Of a DNA stretch of 49,385 bases, positions 29,072-38,468 are shown piece after piece; positions within the stretch are counted from its first letter, which is position 1; each line of letters begins with the position of its first letter. The notes under the pieces are model-generated. The model was not told where the DNA came from, made no database searches, and worked only from the letters and a program-made list of their open reading frames with translations. Position numbers and translations under genes: made by a program. Where the stretch lies: contig CALSNM010000028.1 in assembly GCA_943787725.1 (NCBI GenBank), forward strand, positions 1 to 49,385, written 5' to 3'. This DNA is from an uncultured Flavobacteriales bacterium. GTDB taxonomy: Bacteria > Bacteroidota > Bacteroidia > Flavobacteriales_D > Parvicellaceae.

Positions 29072-29635
29072 TTATTTTAGTCGCTCAGCGTACATTCCTT
29101 TTTCTGTATCCACCTTAATTTTATCTCCAATATTAATAAATAGTGGAACACGTATTTCTGCACCAGTATCAATAGTAGCTGGTTTCATTGTATTTGTTGC
29201 AGTATCTCCTTTAACTCCTGGCTCTGTATAAGTAACTTCCGCTTCAATATATAAAGGTAAATTAACAATTAAAGGAGTTTCTTCATCCGCATTAAAAACG
29301 ATTTGAACATTTGACCCTTCCACTAAGAACTCTGGATTAGCAACTAAATGCTTTGCAATAAAAGTTTGCTCGTACGTTGAAGTATTCATGACATGATAAC
29401 CGTCTTCTTCTTTATATAAATACTGATAGGTTCTATTTTCGACCCTTATCACATCAATTTTATGCCCAGATGGAAACGTATGGTCTACCACTCGACCTGT
29501 TTCAATATTTTTCAATTTCGTCCTAACAAATGCGGGACCTTTCCCTGGTTTTACATGTTGAAACTCTATTACAGAAACGGGTTTGCCTTTATGTATCATA
29601 CATAATCCGTTCTTTATATCTCCTGAAGATGCCAT
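29072..29635 (-). CDS. efp: Elongation factor P
   Basis: Relieves ribosome stalling at proline runs. The 187-residue protein has the domain I loop KPGKGPAF with Lys32 at the tip, the residue that can be modified in other bacteria. The KOW-like N-domain and two OB domains follow. The start is the ATG giving MASSGDIKNG; the longer upstream frame runs through the promoter and is rejected. A well-formed promoter sits about 20 bases upstream. Confidence 0.95.
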   Translation of the reverse strand: MASSGDIKNGLCMIHKGKPVSVIEFQHVKPGKGPAFVRTKLKNIETGRVVDHTFPSGHKIDVIRVENRTYQYLYKEEDGYHVMNTSTYEQTFIAKHLVANPEFLVEGSNVQIVFNADEETPLIVNLPLYIEAEVTYTEPGVKGDTATNTMKPATIDTGAEIRVPLFINIGDKIKVDTEKGMYAERLK

Positions 29636-29655
29636 ATCTCTTTTTTTTAATAGCA

Positions 29656-29687
29656 CAAAAATAAGGTAATATTTGACAAAACGACAA
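29656..29687 (-). promoter_or_regulatory. Promoter for efp
   Basis: On the minus strand TTG (29685-29687), 21 bases, then TATTTTTG (29656-29663). The predicted start is about 14 bases before the efp ATG. Confidence 0.65.
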
Positions 29688-29787
29688 GAATATATCAATG
29701 CCTAGGTGTAGATTATTAAATACAGAAAAGATCTTTGGTTCTCCCATTCATCAAAATTATGATTGATACAATTGATTTTTTACTAAT

Positions 29788-29819
29788 TTGTACAAAAGAA
29801 ATTAAGTCTATTATTTTTG
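29788..29819 (+). promoter_or_regulatory. Promoter overlapping the presumed start of the sensor phosphatase gene
   Basis: TTG (29788-29790), 21 bases, TATTTTTG (29812-29819). The box covers the TTG codon that is the best in-frame start of the downstream gene, so either the box or that start is wrong. Confidence 0.45.
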
Positions 29820-32555
29820 AAAAAAGAAAATACAATATTACCCTCCTCGAAAATTCATGAAGATGCAAAAGTTTTAAGTAGCATTGGACAAAAAATAATT
29901 GCTTGCATAAGTATCAATGAAATTATCTCTACCGTCTATGAGGAAGTTAATAAAGTGATGGATGCAACCTGTATGAATTTAGGTGTTTTCAATTCCCAAA
30001 GCAACAGACTGGAATTTCCTGGGACTATGGAAATGGGGGAAATGCTAGAATTTCATTGGGCTACTCTAGACGAGACATTTAAAATGCCCGTTGTTTGCTA
30101 TACCACAGAGCAAGAAATAATAATGAATGATATTGCCTCTGAAACTCAAAAACATACAGGACAAGCGCCCGTAACACTAACAGATAAAGGTAAAGTGCCA
30201 AATGCACTTATTTATATTCCTTTGTATTCAAAACAGAAAATAATCGCTGTCATTAGTGTTCAAAGCTTTGAGAAAAACACCTATACTGAATACCATTTAG
30301 ACCTTCTAAAAAACATTGGAAATTACATCGGAATTGCAATCGAAAATGCACGCACCTATGAAAATTTAGAAAAGCAAGTAAAAGAAAGAACCAAAGAAGT
30401 TGAAAAAACATATCAGGATGTAAAATTATTAAATGAAATAGGACAAAAAATAACTTCCTGTCTTTCTGTGGAAGAAATAATTAGTGAAACCTATGATCAC
30501 ATTAATAAAATAATGGATGCGAATACATTCACAATCGGATTATTCGATGAAAAAAAACATTGCCTAACTTTTCACGGAATCGAGGAAGGGAATCACTTAC
30601 CCAACTTTTCCACCAAATTAAATTTGAAAAAACCAGCAACAGAATGTTTTAACAACAAAATTGAAGTTATTGTTTTGGATAACAAACCTGGCCTTAAATC
30701 AAAAAAACAAATTGGCGCTTTAAAAGGCAAAGTTCAATTGTCATTTGTATACTTTCCTTTAATTGTAAATGAAAATTGTATTGGAGTAATCTCTGTTCAA
30801 AGCTCTAAGCCAAATGCCTACAAGCCGCACCAATTAGAGATGTTGAGAAACATCAGTGTATTCTCTGCAATAGCTCTTGAAAATGCGAATTCTTTTGAAA
30901 GTATCACCACCTTAAGTGAAATTGGAAATGAAATTTCTTCTTCATTGGATTTAGAATTGGTTTTAAGCTATTTATATGAAAAAGTAAATGAAATTATGGA
31001 TGCCCCTATCTTTATGGCGACATCCTATTCTGAAAAAACCAAGGTTCAGGCATACGAGTTTTGTATGGAAAATGATGAACGAATATTAGAAGGACACCAA
31101 AAGGAATTGATTTCAGAAAGAGACAGTCTTGCAGCGTGGGTCGCTCATAATAAAAAAGAAATTATAATCCATAATTTTTTAACAGAATACAAAACTTATG
31201 TAGACAAACCAGTTGCACAAAATGGAGATTTGCCAGTATCGTTAATTTACATTCCTTTAATCGTTGAAGGCAGTGTAATTGGACTACTTTCCGTACAAAG
31301 TTTAAAGAAAAATGCATACTCCAAACATCATGTGGAACTGCTAAGATCGCTAGCTTCGTATGTCTCTGGCGCTTTTAATAATGCTATTATCTTCAAAGAA
31401 CTAGAAACTGCTAGACAAGAAATGGAACAACTTTCTATTGTTGCAAGTAAGGCCGCCAATGCCGTAATAATAATGGATGAAAAAGGTGATTTCGAATGGG
31501 TGAATAATGCCTATACAAAGATTACAGGTTATACTATTGAAACTCTAATTAAAGAATGTGGTAGTAACTTTGGAGAAATCAATAACGAGATTACTAGAAA
31601 ATATTTTGACAAATTACTTTCAACCAAAAAAGCGGTAATATATGAACTTAGTTATTTAAGAAGAGACAGATCCAGAATTTGGGTGCATACAAGCTTAACA
31701 CCCGTATTAGATTCCAACAATAAAATAATAAAGATTGTGGCAATTGATACTGACATAACAGAAAGAAAAGAAACGGAATTAAAAATTCAAAAAAAAAACA
31801 AAGACATAACGGACAGCATCAACTATGCTAGTCGTATTCAGAGAGCTATGCTGCCTAGCATGGAGTTAATGAAAGAATTTTTACCCAACTCTTTTGTTCT
31901 CTATAAACCAAGAGATATAGTTAGTGGAGATTTCTATTGGATTACCAAAACAAAAGAAGGAGACACTATTTTTTCTGTTATTGATTGCACAGGACACGGT
32001 GTTCCGGGAGCATTTCTAACAATAGTTGGAAATAATCTATTGAATCAAATTGTGAATGTTAACGACATTACCAATCCATGTGAAATATTGCAAATCATGA
32101 ATACTGAAATTGTAAAACGATTTAAACCAAGTTCTGAAGGATCCATGAAAGATGGAATGGATATGTCCATATGCAAAATCCATAGGAGCAATACTAAAAT
32201 TGAGTTTGCAGGAGCATTTAGTTCGCTTTACCACGTAAAAAATAATAAGCTTACCGAAATAGCTGGTAGTCGATTTACTGTGGGTACGCTGTTAAAAAAC
32301 AAACCCACCTTTGAATTACACACAATATCAATTTCACCAGGCGATTCAATATATTTAAGTACAGATGGATACCAAGACCAGTTTGGAGGGCCTCGATTTA
32401 AGAAATTCAAGAAAAATAACTTCAATAACACGCTAGAAGAAACGTCTATGCTGCCTATTGTAAAACAGCGTAATGCATTAAATGATATTGTAGAAAAATG
32501 GAGAGGTAAGAACCCACAAATAGATGACATTCTCGTTTTGGGTATAGTCTTTTAA
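29817..32555 (+). CDS. GAF-GAF-GAF-PAS-SpoIIE sensor phosphatase
   Basis: A 912-residue cytosolic signalling protein. Three GAF-like domains lie at about residues 10-185, 200-358 and 360-525; they share repeating elements such as NEIGQKITSCLSVEEII and GVISVQS. A PAS domain (about 538-653) ends DTDITERKE. A PP2C-type SpoIIE phosphatase domain (about 660-912) has KPRDIVSGDFYWI, VIDCTGHGVPGAFLTIVG, DGMDMSICKI, LSTDGYQDQFGG and IDDILVLGI, with Asp residues placed for metal binding. No transmembrane segment is seen. It probably dephosphorylates an anti-sigma-antagonist or similar partner, but none is encoded nearby. The start is uncertain: TTG at 29817 is the only plausible one that keeps the first GAF whole. 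Confidence 0.88.
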   Translation: MKKENTILPSSKIHEDAKVLSSIGQKIIACISINEIISTVYEEVNKVMDATCMNLGVFNSQSNRLEFPGTMEMGEMLEFHWATLDETFKMPVVCYTTEQEIIMNDIASETQKHTGQAPVTLTDKGKVPNALIYIPLYSKQKIIAVISVQSFEKNTYTEYHLDLLKNIGNYIGIAIENARTYENLEKQVKERTKEVEKTYQDVKLLNEIGQKITSCLSVEEIISETYDHINKIMDANTFTIGLFDEKKHCLTFHGIEEGNHLPNFSTKLNLKKPATECFNNKIEVIVLDNKPGLKSKKQIGALKGKVQLSFVYFPLIVNENCIGVISVQSSKPNAYKPHQLEMLRNISVFSAIALENANSFESITTLSEIGNEISSSLDLELVLSYLYEKVNEIMDAPIFMATSYSEKTKVQAYEFCMENDERILEGHQKELISERDSLAAWVAHNKKEIIIHNFLTEYKTYVDKPVAQNGDLPVSLIYIPLIVEGSVIGLLSVQSLKKNAYSKHHVELLRSLASYVSGAFNNAIIFKELETARQEMEQLSIVASKAANAVIIMDEKGDFEWVNNAYTKITGYTIETLIKECGSNFGEINNEITRKYFDKLLSTKKAVIYELSYLRRDRSRIWVHTSLTPVLDSNNKIIKIVAIDTDITERKETELKIQKKNKDITDSINYASRIQRAMLPSMELMKEFLPNSFVLYKPRDIVSGDFYWITKTKEGDTIFSVIDCTGHGVPGAFLTIVGNNLLNQIVNVNDITNPCEILQIMNTEIVKRFKPSSEGSMKDGMDMSICKIHRSNTKIEFAGAFSSLYHVKNNKLTEIAGSRFTVGTLLKNKPTFELHTISISPGDSIYLSTDGYQDQFGGPRFKKFKKNNFNNTLEETSMLPIVKQRNALNDIVEKWRGKNPQIDDILVLGIVF

Positions 32556-32590
32556 TTAAGTAAAATTTCTTTTAACAACTCTCTCTTTAG

Positions 32591-32598
32591 TATCTTTG
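32591..32598 (+). promoter_or_regulatory. -7 box directly before ygiQ
   Basis: TATCTTTG ends four bases before the GTG start at 32603. Transcription would begin at or next to the start codon, giving a leaderless mRNA. Confidence 0.5.
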
Positions 32599-32602
32599 CA
32601 GA

Positions 32603-34546
32603 GTGAATGAACTACAACCAATAACAGACTGGCTTCCTATTACAAAAAAAGAAGTAGAAAAAAGAGGGTGGGAAGAGATAGATGTTATCCTAATTTCGGG
32701 AGATGCTTACGTTGACCATCCTGCATTCGGAACAGCTGTAATTGGACGAATAATCGAAAGTGAGGGTTTTAAAGTAGCTATTATTCCTCAACCTAATTGG
32801 ACAGATGATTTGCGTGATTTCAAAAAGCTAGGCGCTCCTAAATACTTTTTTGGGGTAACTGCGGGATGCATGGATTCTATGGTAAATCATTATACGGCCG
32901 GGAAAAGAAAAAGATCAACAGATGCTTATACGCCGGGGGGGCTGGCAAATTTTCGTCCTGATTATGCAACTACCGTTTATACTAAAATTTTAAAAGAGTT
33001 ATATCCAGACACTCCCGTGTTAATTGGAGGAATAGAGGCCTCATTGCGAAGAGTTACCCATTACGATTACTGGTCAGATAAATTAATGCCAACTATACTA
33101 GAAACAAGTGGTGCTGATTTATTGGTTTATGGAATGGGAGAACAAGCGCTACGGGAGATTTTACAACTTTTACAAAAAGGAGTGCCGTTTCATCAGCTTA
33201 CGATGGTAAAGCAAACAGCGTATTTAAGTTCTGAGAAAGATATTATTCCAAAAAATAAACACTGGGAAGATAAAGAATTAGTTTCGCATGAAACTTGTCT
33301 TACCGATAAAAAAATGTTTGCCTCTAACTTTAAAATTGTAGAGCAAGAGTCGAATAAAACTTTCGCAAACCGATTGACCCAGAGTATTGGGAAACGAAGT
33401 TTAGTTATAAACCCTCCCTTTCCTACAATGTCTGAAAATGAGATTGATACTTCATTCGATTTACCCTATACAAGGTTGCCCCACCCCAAATACAAAAAGA
33501 GAGGAGACATTCCAGCTTATGAAATGATTAAGTTTTCAATCAATATGCATAGAGGCTGTTTTGGTGGATGCAGTTTTTGTACAATTTCTGCTCATCAAGG
33601 AAAATTTATTGCAAGTCGGTCGGAAAAATCCATTTTAGCAGAAGTTGATAAGGTAACCGAAATGAAAGATTTTAAAGGATACATATCGGATTTAGGAGGG
33701 CCATCTGCCAATATGTACAATCTAAAAGGAAAAGATTTATCGATTTGTGATAAATGTGTTGCCCCATCATGCATACACCCTGTAGTTTGCGACAATTTAG
33801 ACACAAACCACTCTGCTATGACTAATCTATACAGAAAGGTAGATAGCAACCCTAAAGTCAAAAAAGCTTTTGTAGGTAGTGGAATTCGCTATGATTTACT
33901 CACAAAATCCTACAATAAAAAAGGTGATAAATCATTAAAAGAGTACATGATTCAAGTTCAAACGAGACATGTTTCAGGAAGATTGAAGGTTGCTCCAGAA
34001 CACACTGCTGATGACACTTTGAAAATAATGCGAAAACCCAAGTTTGAGCACTTTAAAGAATTTAAAAAGACATACGATCAAATAGACAAGGAGTACAATC
34101 TAAATCAAAAATTGATCCCTTACTTTATTTCTAGTCATCCTGGCTGCAAAGAAGAAGACATGGCTAATCTAGCTGCTGAAACGAAAGAATTAGGGTTTGA
34201 ATTGGAGCAGGTGCAAGATTTCACTCCAACTCCTATGACTGTGGCAACGGTGATGTATTATTCTGGATATCATCCCTATACTTTAAACAAATATTACACT
34301 CCGAAAACCAAACAAGAAAGGCAAAATCAACATCGTTTTTTCTTTTGGTACAAAAAGGAAAACAAACAATGGATAAGTGATTATTTGCTTAAAGTGAAAC
34401 GACCAGACCTTTTAAAACGTTTAGTAGAGCAACCAAAAATTAAATCTAAGAATGCTCCAAAATGGTTAACGGAGCAGCGAAAAAAAAGACCAGTTAACTC
34501 CAAAAGAAACTTTAATAAGATTAAAAGTAAAAAGAAGGGTAAATGA
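32603..34546 (+). CDS. ygiQ: YgiQ-family radical SAM protein
   Basis: A 647-residue radical SAM enzyme of the UPF0313/YgiQ family; its reaction is not established. The N-terminus PITDWLPITKKEVEKRGWEE and LISGDAYVDHPAFGTAVIGR is characteristic. The cluster motif C-x3-C-x2-C is at Cys319, Cys323 and Cys326 (RGCFGGCSFCTISAHQG). A further cysteine-rich stretch (SICDKCVAPSCIHPVVC) may hold another metal. The tail is very rich in Lys and Arg. The start is GTG at 32603, supported by family alignment and by the promoter box four bases before it. It overlaps the next gene by four bases. Confidence 0.92.
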   Translation: MNELQPITDWLPITKKEVEKRGWEEIDVILISGDAYVDHPAFGTAVIGRIIESEGFKVAIIPQPNWTDDLRDFKKLGAPKYFFGVTAGCMDSMVNHYTAGKRKRSTDAYTPGGLANFRPDYATTVYTKILKELYPDTPVLIGGIEASLRRVTHYDYWSDKLMPTILETSGADLLVYGMGEQALREILQLLQKGVPFHQLTMVKQTAYLSSEKDIIPKNKHWEDKELVSHETCLTDKKMFASNFKIVEQESNKTFANRLTQSIGKRSLVINPPFPTMSENEIDTSFDLPYTRLPHPKYKKRGDIPAYEMIKFSINMHRGCFGGCSFCTISAHQGKFIASRSEKSILAEVDKVTEMKDFKGYISDLGGPSANMYNLKGKDLSICDKCVAPSCIHPVVCDNLDTNHSAMTNLYRKVDSNPKVKKAFVGSGIRYDLLTKSYNKKGDKSLKEYMIQVQTRHVSGRLKVAPEHTADDTLKIMRKPKFEHFKEFKKTYDQIDKEYNLNQKLIPYFISSHPGCKEEDMANLAAETKELGFELEQVQDFTPTPMTVATVMYYSGYHPYTLNKYYTPKTKQERQNQHRFFFWYKKENKQWISDYLLKVKRPDLLKRLVEQPKIKSKNAPKWLTEQRKKRPVNSKRNFNKIKSKKKGK

Positions 34547-35373
34547 AAAATCTAATTGTATTTATCGGACTAGCCTTCTCAATAGTGATTGTTGGACAAG
34601 AAGACATCATCATTACCAAAACGAATAAAGGAAAAATATTTTTCTATTGGGGATGGAATAGAGGTTACTTTTCAAATTCTGATATTCATTTTTCTGGAGA
34701 AGGTTATGATTTCATTTTGGAAGATGTAATTGCAAATGATAGGCAAACGCAATTTGCTTTCGACCCTTATTTCCACCCGGTGCGAATTACCATTCCACAA
34801 ACCAATTTTAAAGTTGGCTATTTCATTCATGAAAAGTACAATATATCCTTTGGCGTGGATCACATGAAATATGTTATGCCGCAAGGGCAAGAAGTTGCAA
34901 TTACGGGGGATATAGATGTTAATGGATCTGATTACAATAAAACATATCAAAACGAAACAATTGAACTTACCTCCCAATTTTTAAAATTTGAGCATACAGA
35001 TGGGCTAAACTATGTTAATATTGAAATCAATCGGTTCGATAATTTGATTCGTCTATTTAATGAAAAATTCCCAATAGACATGAACTTTACAGAAGGTATT
35101 GGTTTTGGTGTGCTTTACCCCAAGACCAACGCACGCTTAATGAATTTTGAGCAACATGATGATTACAATGTTGCTGGTTTTGGATTAAATGCTAAAATTG
35201 GATTAGATATCTCTATTTTCAATCATTTCTTTTTTAGGATTGAAGCAAAAGGGGGTTATATAAACATGCCTAATATCCGAACTACTCCATTAACAACTGA
35301 TAAAGCAAGTCAACAGTTTTTCTTTTTGCAACGTAACCTGCTATTTGGAGGGGTATTTAAAATTGGGAAGTAA
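34543..35373 (+). CDS. Predicted outer-membrane beta-barrel protein of unknown function
   Basis: A 276-residue exported protein with signal peptide MKNLIVFIGLAFSIVIVGQ. The mature part has alternating hydrophobic strands such as FKVGYFIHEKYNISFGVDHM, GFGLNAKIGLDISIF and FFFRIEAKGGYI, and ends LLFGGVFKIGK, consistent with a small barrel. I do not recognise the family. The ATGA overlap with ygiQ implies cotranscription, though no functional link is known. It converges on recG with three bases between stops. Confidence 0.7.
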   Translation: MKNLIVFIGLAFSIVIVGQEDIIITKTNKGKIFFYWGWNRGYFSNSDIHFSGEGYDFILEDVIANDRQTQFAFDPYFHPVRITIPQTNFKVGYFIHEKYNISFGVDHMKYVMPQGQEVAITGDIDVNGSDYNKTYQNETIELTSQFLKFEHTDGLNYVNIEINRFDNLIRLFNEKFPIDMNFTEGIGFGVLYPKTNARLMNFEQHDDYNVAGFGLNAKIGLDISIFNHFFFRIEAKGGYINMPNIRTTPLTTDKASQQFFFLQRNLLFGGVFKIGK

Positions 35374-35376
35374 GCG

Positions 35377-37467
35377 CTAGCTAATCCTGCTCCAATCCGG
35401 TCTATTTTTAATTTGACGAAACAACTGCGTTCTCATTTCGTAATTTTTTTTGTGCATCAAGTCTGGATCGTCTAAAAGCACTTGCGAAGCCGCATCTCTA
35501 GCTAATTGCACTATCTGTCCATCTCTAGCAAGATCTGCTATTTTTAAATCTAAAAGACCACTTTGTTGTGTTCCCATTATATCACCAGGACCTCGCATTT
35601 TTAAATCTACTTCAGCAATTTCAAAACCATCATTGGTTCTTACCAATGTACCAATACGTTTTTTAGCCTCTTGAGATAATTTAAAACTTGTCATTAGCAA
35701 GCAATGCGATTGTTCTGCACCTCTTCCCACTCTGCCTCTTAACTGATGCAATTGCGATAAACCAAATTTTTCTGCACTTTCTATTATCATAACCGATGCA
35801 TTGGGAACATTAACTCCAACTTCAATAACGGTTGTGGCAACCATTATCTGAGTTTTTCCAGCAGCAAATTGATTCATCTCATATTCCTTATCAGCAGCTT
35901 TCATTCTACCATGAACAATACTTACTTGAAATTTTGGAACAGGAAAACGTCGAGAAATACTTTCATAACCATCCATTAAGTCTTTATAGTCGATCTTTTC
36001 GGACTCTTCAATTAATGGATATACAATGTAAATTTGTCTCCCTTTGGCTATTTCATGTTCCATAAATTGAAATACTTTCAACCTATTTTTATCGTAATAA
36101 TGCCGTGTCTCAATTGGCTTTCTTCCAGGTGGTAACTCATCGATTACAGAAACATCCAAATCACCATAGAAAGTCATTGCCAATGTTCTTGGAATTGGAG
36201 TGGCTGTCATTACTAACACATGAGGTGGTTGTAAATTCTTTCTCCAAAGTTTAGCTCGCTGCGCTACGCCAAATCGGTGTTGCTCATCAATTACCGCCAA
36301 ACCAATATTTTTAAACTTTACTTTATCTTCTATTAGCGCATGCGTGCCTATTAAGATACCCAAAGAACCATCTTCTAATTTACTATGAATAATCTTTCGT
36401 TGGGCAGTTTTTACTGATCCTGTAAGCAAAGCAACTTCAATTCCCATTTGCCCAACAAATTCTTTTATGGAGTTATAATGTTGCGCAGCTAATATTTCTG
36501 TGGGAGCCATTAAACATGTTTGAAAACCATTATCTAATGCGATTAAAATACTTAATAAAGCAACTAAAGTCTTTCCACTTCCAACATCTCCTTGCAACAT
36601 TCTATTCATGTGCAATCCTGATCCCATATCCTTTCGGATTTCTTTCATTACACGTTTCTGAGCTCCTGTTAATTCAAATGGAAGGTAATCATTAAAAAAA
36701 GTGTTAAAGTGGGTACTTACTTTCCTAAAAACAAATCCTTGTGTTTTCTTTTGTGCGACCTGTTTTTGTTTTATCATTTGAAGTTGAAGAAAAAACAATT
36801 CTTCAAACTTTAAACGAAAGCTTGCTTTTTTTGCTTGCTCCAATGAATGTGGAAAATGAATCTGATTCAGCGCTTCTTCTTTACCAATTAAATTATAATT
36901 GGTCAATATCTCCTTTGATAAAACCTCTACAATAATTCCATTCAGCTGAACGATTAAATTATGTAAGATCTTTTCAAATCCCTTACTATTTAAACCTCTT
37001 GCCGATAGTTTATCTCCCGAATGATAAATTGGCTGCAGATATCCTTCTATTTGTTTGAAATTTTTAACCTCTTCAATTTCTGGATGCGGAATACTAAATT
37101 TACTTCCGTACCTATTTACTCTTCCATACACCAAATATTCTTTGCCTATGGCTAAAGATGATTTGATCCATTTTACTCCTTTGAACCAAATAAGATCGAT
37201 AGTCCCAGTGTCATCTTTAAAAACAGCAACCAACCTCTTTTTCCTTGCAGCACCAACTTCTGAAATACTTAGCAATGTTCCTTGCAACTGCACCTCCTGA
37301 GCTCCTTCAAATACATCTCTAATTTGGTGTCTTTTAGATCGATCCACATAACGGAAAGGATAATATTGTAATAAATCATTGAACGTAAAAATTCTTACCT
37401 CCTTTTGCAATAGTTCTGCCCTTTTCGGACCTACCCCCTTTAAGTAGGCTATTTCGGTATGTAGCAA
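35377..37467 (-). CDS. recG: ATP-dependent DNA helicase RecG
   Basis: Branch-migrating helicase acting at stalled forks and recombination intermediates. The N-terminus has AYLKGVGPKRAELLQKE, then the wedge/OB region. Helicase motifs follow: GDVGSGKTLVAL (motif I), VIDEQHRFGVAQR (motif II, DEQH), MTATPIPRTLAMT (motif III), ATTVIEVGVNVPNA and QLRGRVGRGAEQS (motif VI). The 696 residues fit. The start is a TTG at 37467, as no ATG lies in frame near the conserved N-terminus; the upstream in-frame codons also look family-like (IDKLLHTEI), so the exact start is uncertain. Confidence 0.95.
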   Translation of the reverse strand: MLHTEIAYLKGVGPKRAELLQKEVRIFTFNDLLQYYPFRYVDRSKRHQIRDVFEGAQEVQLQGTLLSISEVGAARKKRLVAVFKDDTGTIDLIWFKGVKWIKSSLAIGKEYLVYGRVNRYGSKFSIPHPEIEEVKNFKQIEGYLQPIYHSGDKLSARGLNSKGFEKILHNLIVQLNGIIVEVLSKEILTNYNLIGKEEALNQIHFPHSLEQAKKASFRLKFEELFFLQLQMIKQKQVAQKKTQGFVFRKVSTHFNTFFNDYLPFELTGAQKRVMKEIRKDMGSGLHMNRMLQGDVGSGKTLVALLSILIALDNGFQTCLMAPTEILAAQHYNSIKEFVGQMGIEVALLTGSVKTAQRKIIHSKLEDGSLGILIGTHALIEDKVKFKNIGLAVIDEQHRFGVAQRAKLWRKNLQPPHVLVMTATPIPRTLAMTFYGDLDVSVIDELPPGRKPIETRHYYDKNRLKVFQFMEHEIAKGRQIYIVYPLIEESEKIDYKDLMDGYESISRRFPVPKFQVSIVHGRMKAADKEYEMNQFAAGKTQIMVATTVIEVGVNVPNASVMIIESAEKFGLSQLHQLRGRVGRGAEQSHCLLMTSFKLSQEAKKRIGTLVRTNDGFEIAEVDLKMRGPGDIMGTQQSGLLDLKIADLARDGQIVQLARDAASQVLLDDPDLMHKKNYEMRTQLFRQIKNRPDWSRIS

Positions 37468-37488
37468 TTTGTCGATATAAATTAAATT

Positions 37489-38400
37489 CTAGTAGGCTTC
37501 CCTTAAAGTAAGGGTAATATTTTGATATTGCTTGGAAATTATTAACTCCTCATTAAATCCTTGTAAAAACCATTTTATTTCCTTGTATCTATATAAATTC
37601 TCTATTTGCACATCGTCCCCATTGTAGGGTATTCCATACTCTTTGATTAATCCTTCAATAAGATATTGATAAACTCCGGAAACTATGCCTGAATCGACAT
37701 CCAATAGAACTACATCAAACTGGTTCAAACGGCCTTCTCCATCAAAATGAAAGGTACTAGTTGCTTCAATTTCATTTAGATAAGTTCTTTTAACATAATC
37801 ATCATCATATGTAGACTCTTTTGAAGCTTCTAGACATACTTTATGGAGATCTATGCTAGGAAAGAAACCAACCACAAATTTATGATTATTCATTATTGGA
37901 AATGACTCTTTCAATATAAAATCTAAATCACCTTCTATTTGCTGGTTAATTTCAGACGAAACAGGTTCGTACACTTTAAACTGTTCCAGATGAGTACTAT
38001 ATAATCTAGATTCACCTATAGCCATTGTATCCGCATCATAGTGAACCTTCCATAATTGGTCAAAATTTCGAACTAATAGCTTATGTGTATTTTCGGTGCT
38101 ATCTTCTTTTTTGTAACGGCAATAGCAATATGCATGATCTTCAAATTCATCACAACTATCCACCTTAACAAAGGTGATTTTTGGCATATTAATAACGAAA
38201 AAATAATCGTTTTCCAATTTACGCTTGGAGGATTTATCACAATATTCCATTGCATCGTAGTAAGCTTCATCTGCGAATGCTGAATAAAATTGTTTTGCAA
38301 CCCATGCTGGAGTATTTGGAATATTTACATCATCTCTATCGCACGAACATGAACTAAAAAACAATGGTAGAATTATCAATATTATATTCAGATACTTCAT
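37489..38400 (-). CDS. Lipoprotein of unknown function
   Basis: A 303-residue protein with a lipoprotein signal MKYLNIILIILPLFFSSCSC, the lipobox Cys following FSS. After it comes WVAKQFYSAFADEAYYDAMEYC, resembling the start of DUF4878/NTF2-like lipoproteins. The rest is acidic and unrecognised. The ATG at 38400 is chosen; the longer frame from 38424 would start inside the terminator hairpin and add residues before the signal. It follows frr on the same strand after that terminator, so it may be transcribed mainly by read-through. Confidence 0.7.
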   Translation of the reverse strand: MKYLNIILIILPLFFSSCSCDRDDVNIPNTPAWVAKQFYSAFADEAYYDAMEYCDKSSKRKLENDYFFVINMPKITFVKVDSCDEFEDHAYCYCRYKKEDSTENTHKLLVRNFDQLWKVHYDADTMAIGESRLYSTHLEQFKVYEPVSSEINQQIEGDLDFILKESFPIMNNHKFVVGFFPSIDLHKVCLEASKESTYDDDYVKRTYLNEIEATSTFHFDGEGRLNQFDVVLLDVDSGIVSGVYQYLIEGLIKEYGIPYNGDDVQIENLYRYKEIKWFLQGFNEELIISKQYQNITLTLREAY

Positions 38401-38410
38401 TGGGTTAAAA

Positions 38411-38450
38411 ATAAGAAAAGCCATACAAATTATTGCATGGCTTTTCTTAT
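38411..38450. terminator. Terminator after frr (14-bp perfect stem)
   Basis: ATAAGAAAAGCCAT (38411-38424) pairs exactly with ATGGCTTTTCTTAT (38437-38450). On the minus strand, T-rich sequence follows the GC core. It separates frr from the downstream lipoprotein gene. Confidence 0.8.
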
Positions 38451-38468
38451 AATGTTATTTGAATAATA

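Noticed and set aside
29636..29698. N-terminal extension of efp starting MIYSCRFVKYYLIF
   Set aside because: It runs through the efp promoter, and the EF-P family starts at the MASSGDIK position.
38401..38424. Longer start MAFLIFNP for the lipoprotein
   Set aside because: The extra codons lie within the frr terminator and would precede a normal lipoprotein signal peptide.
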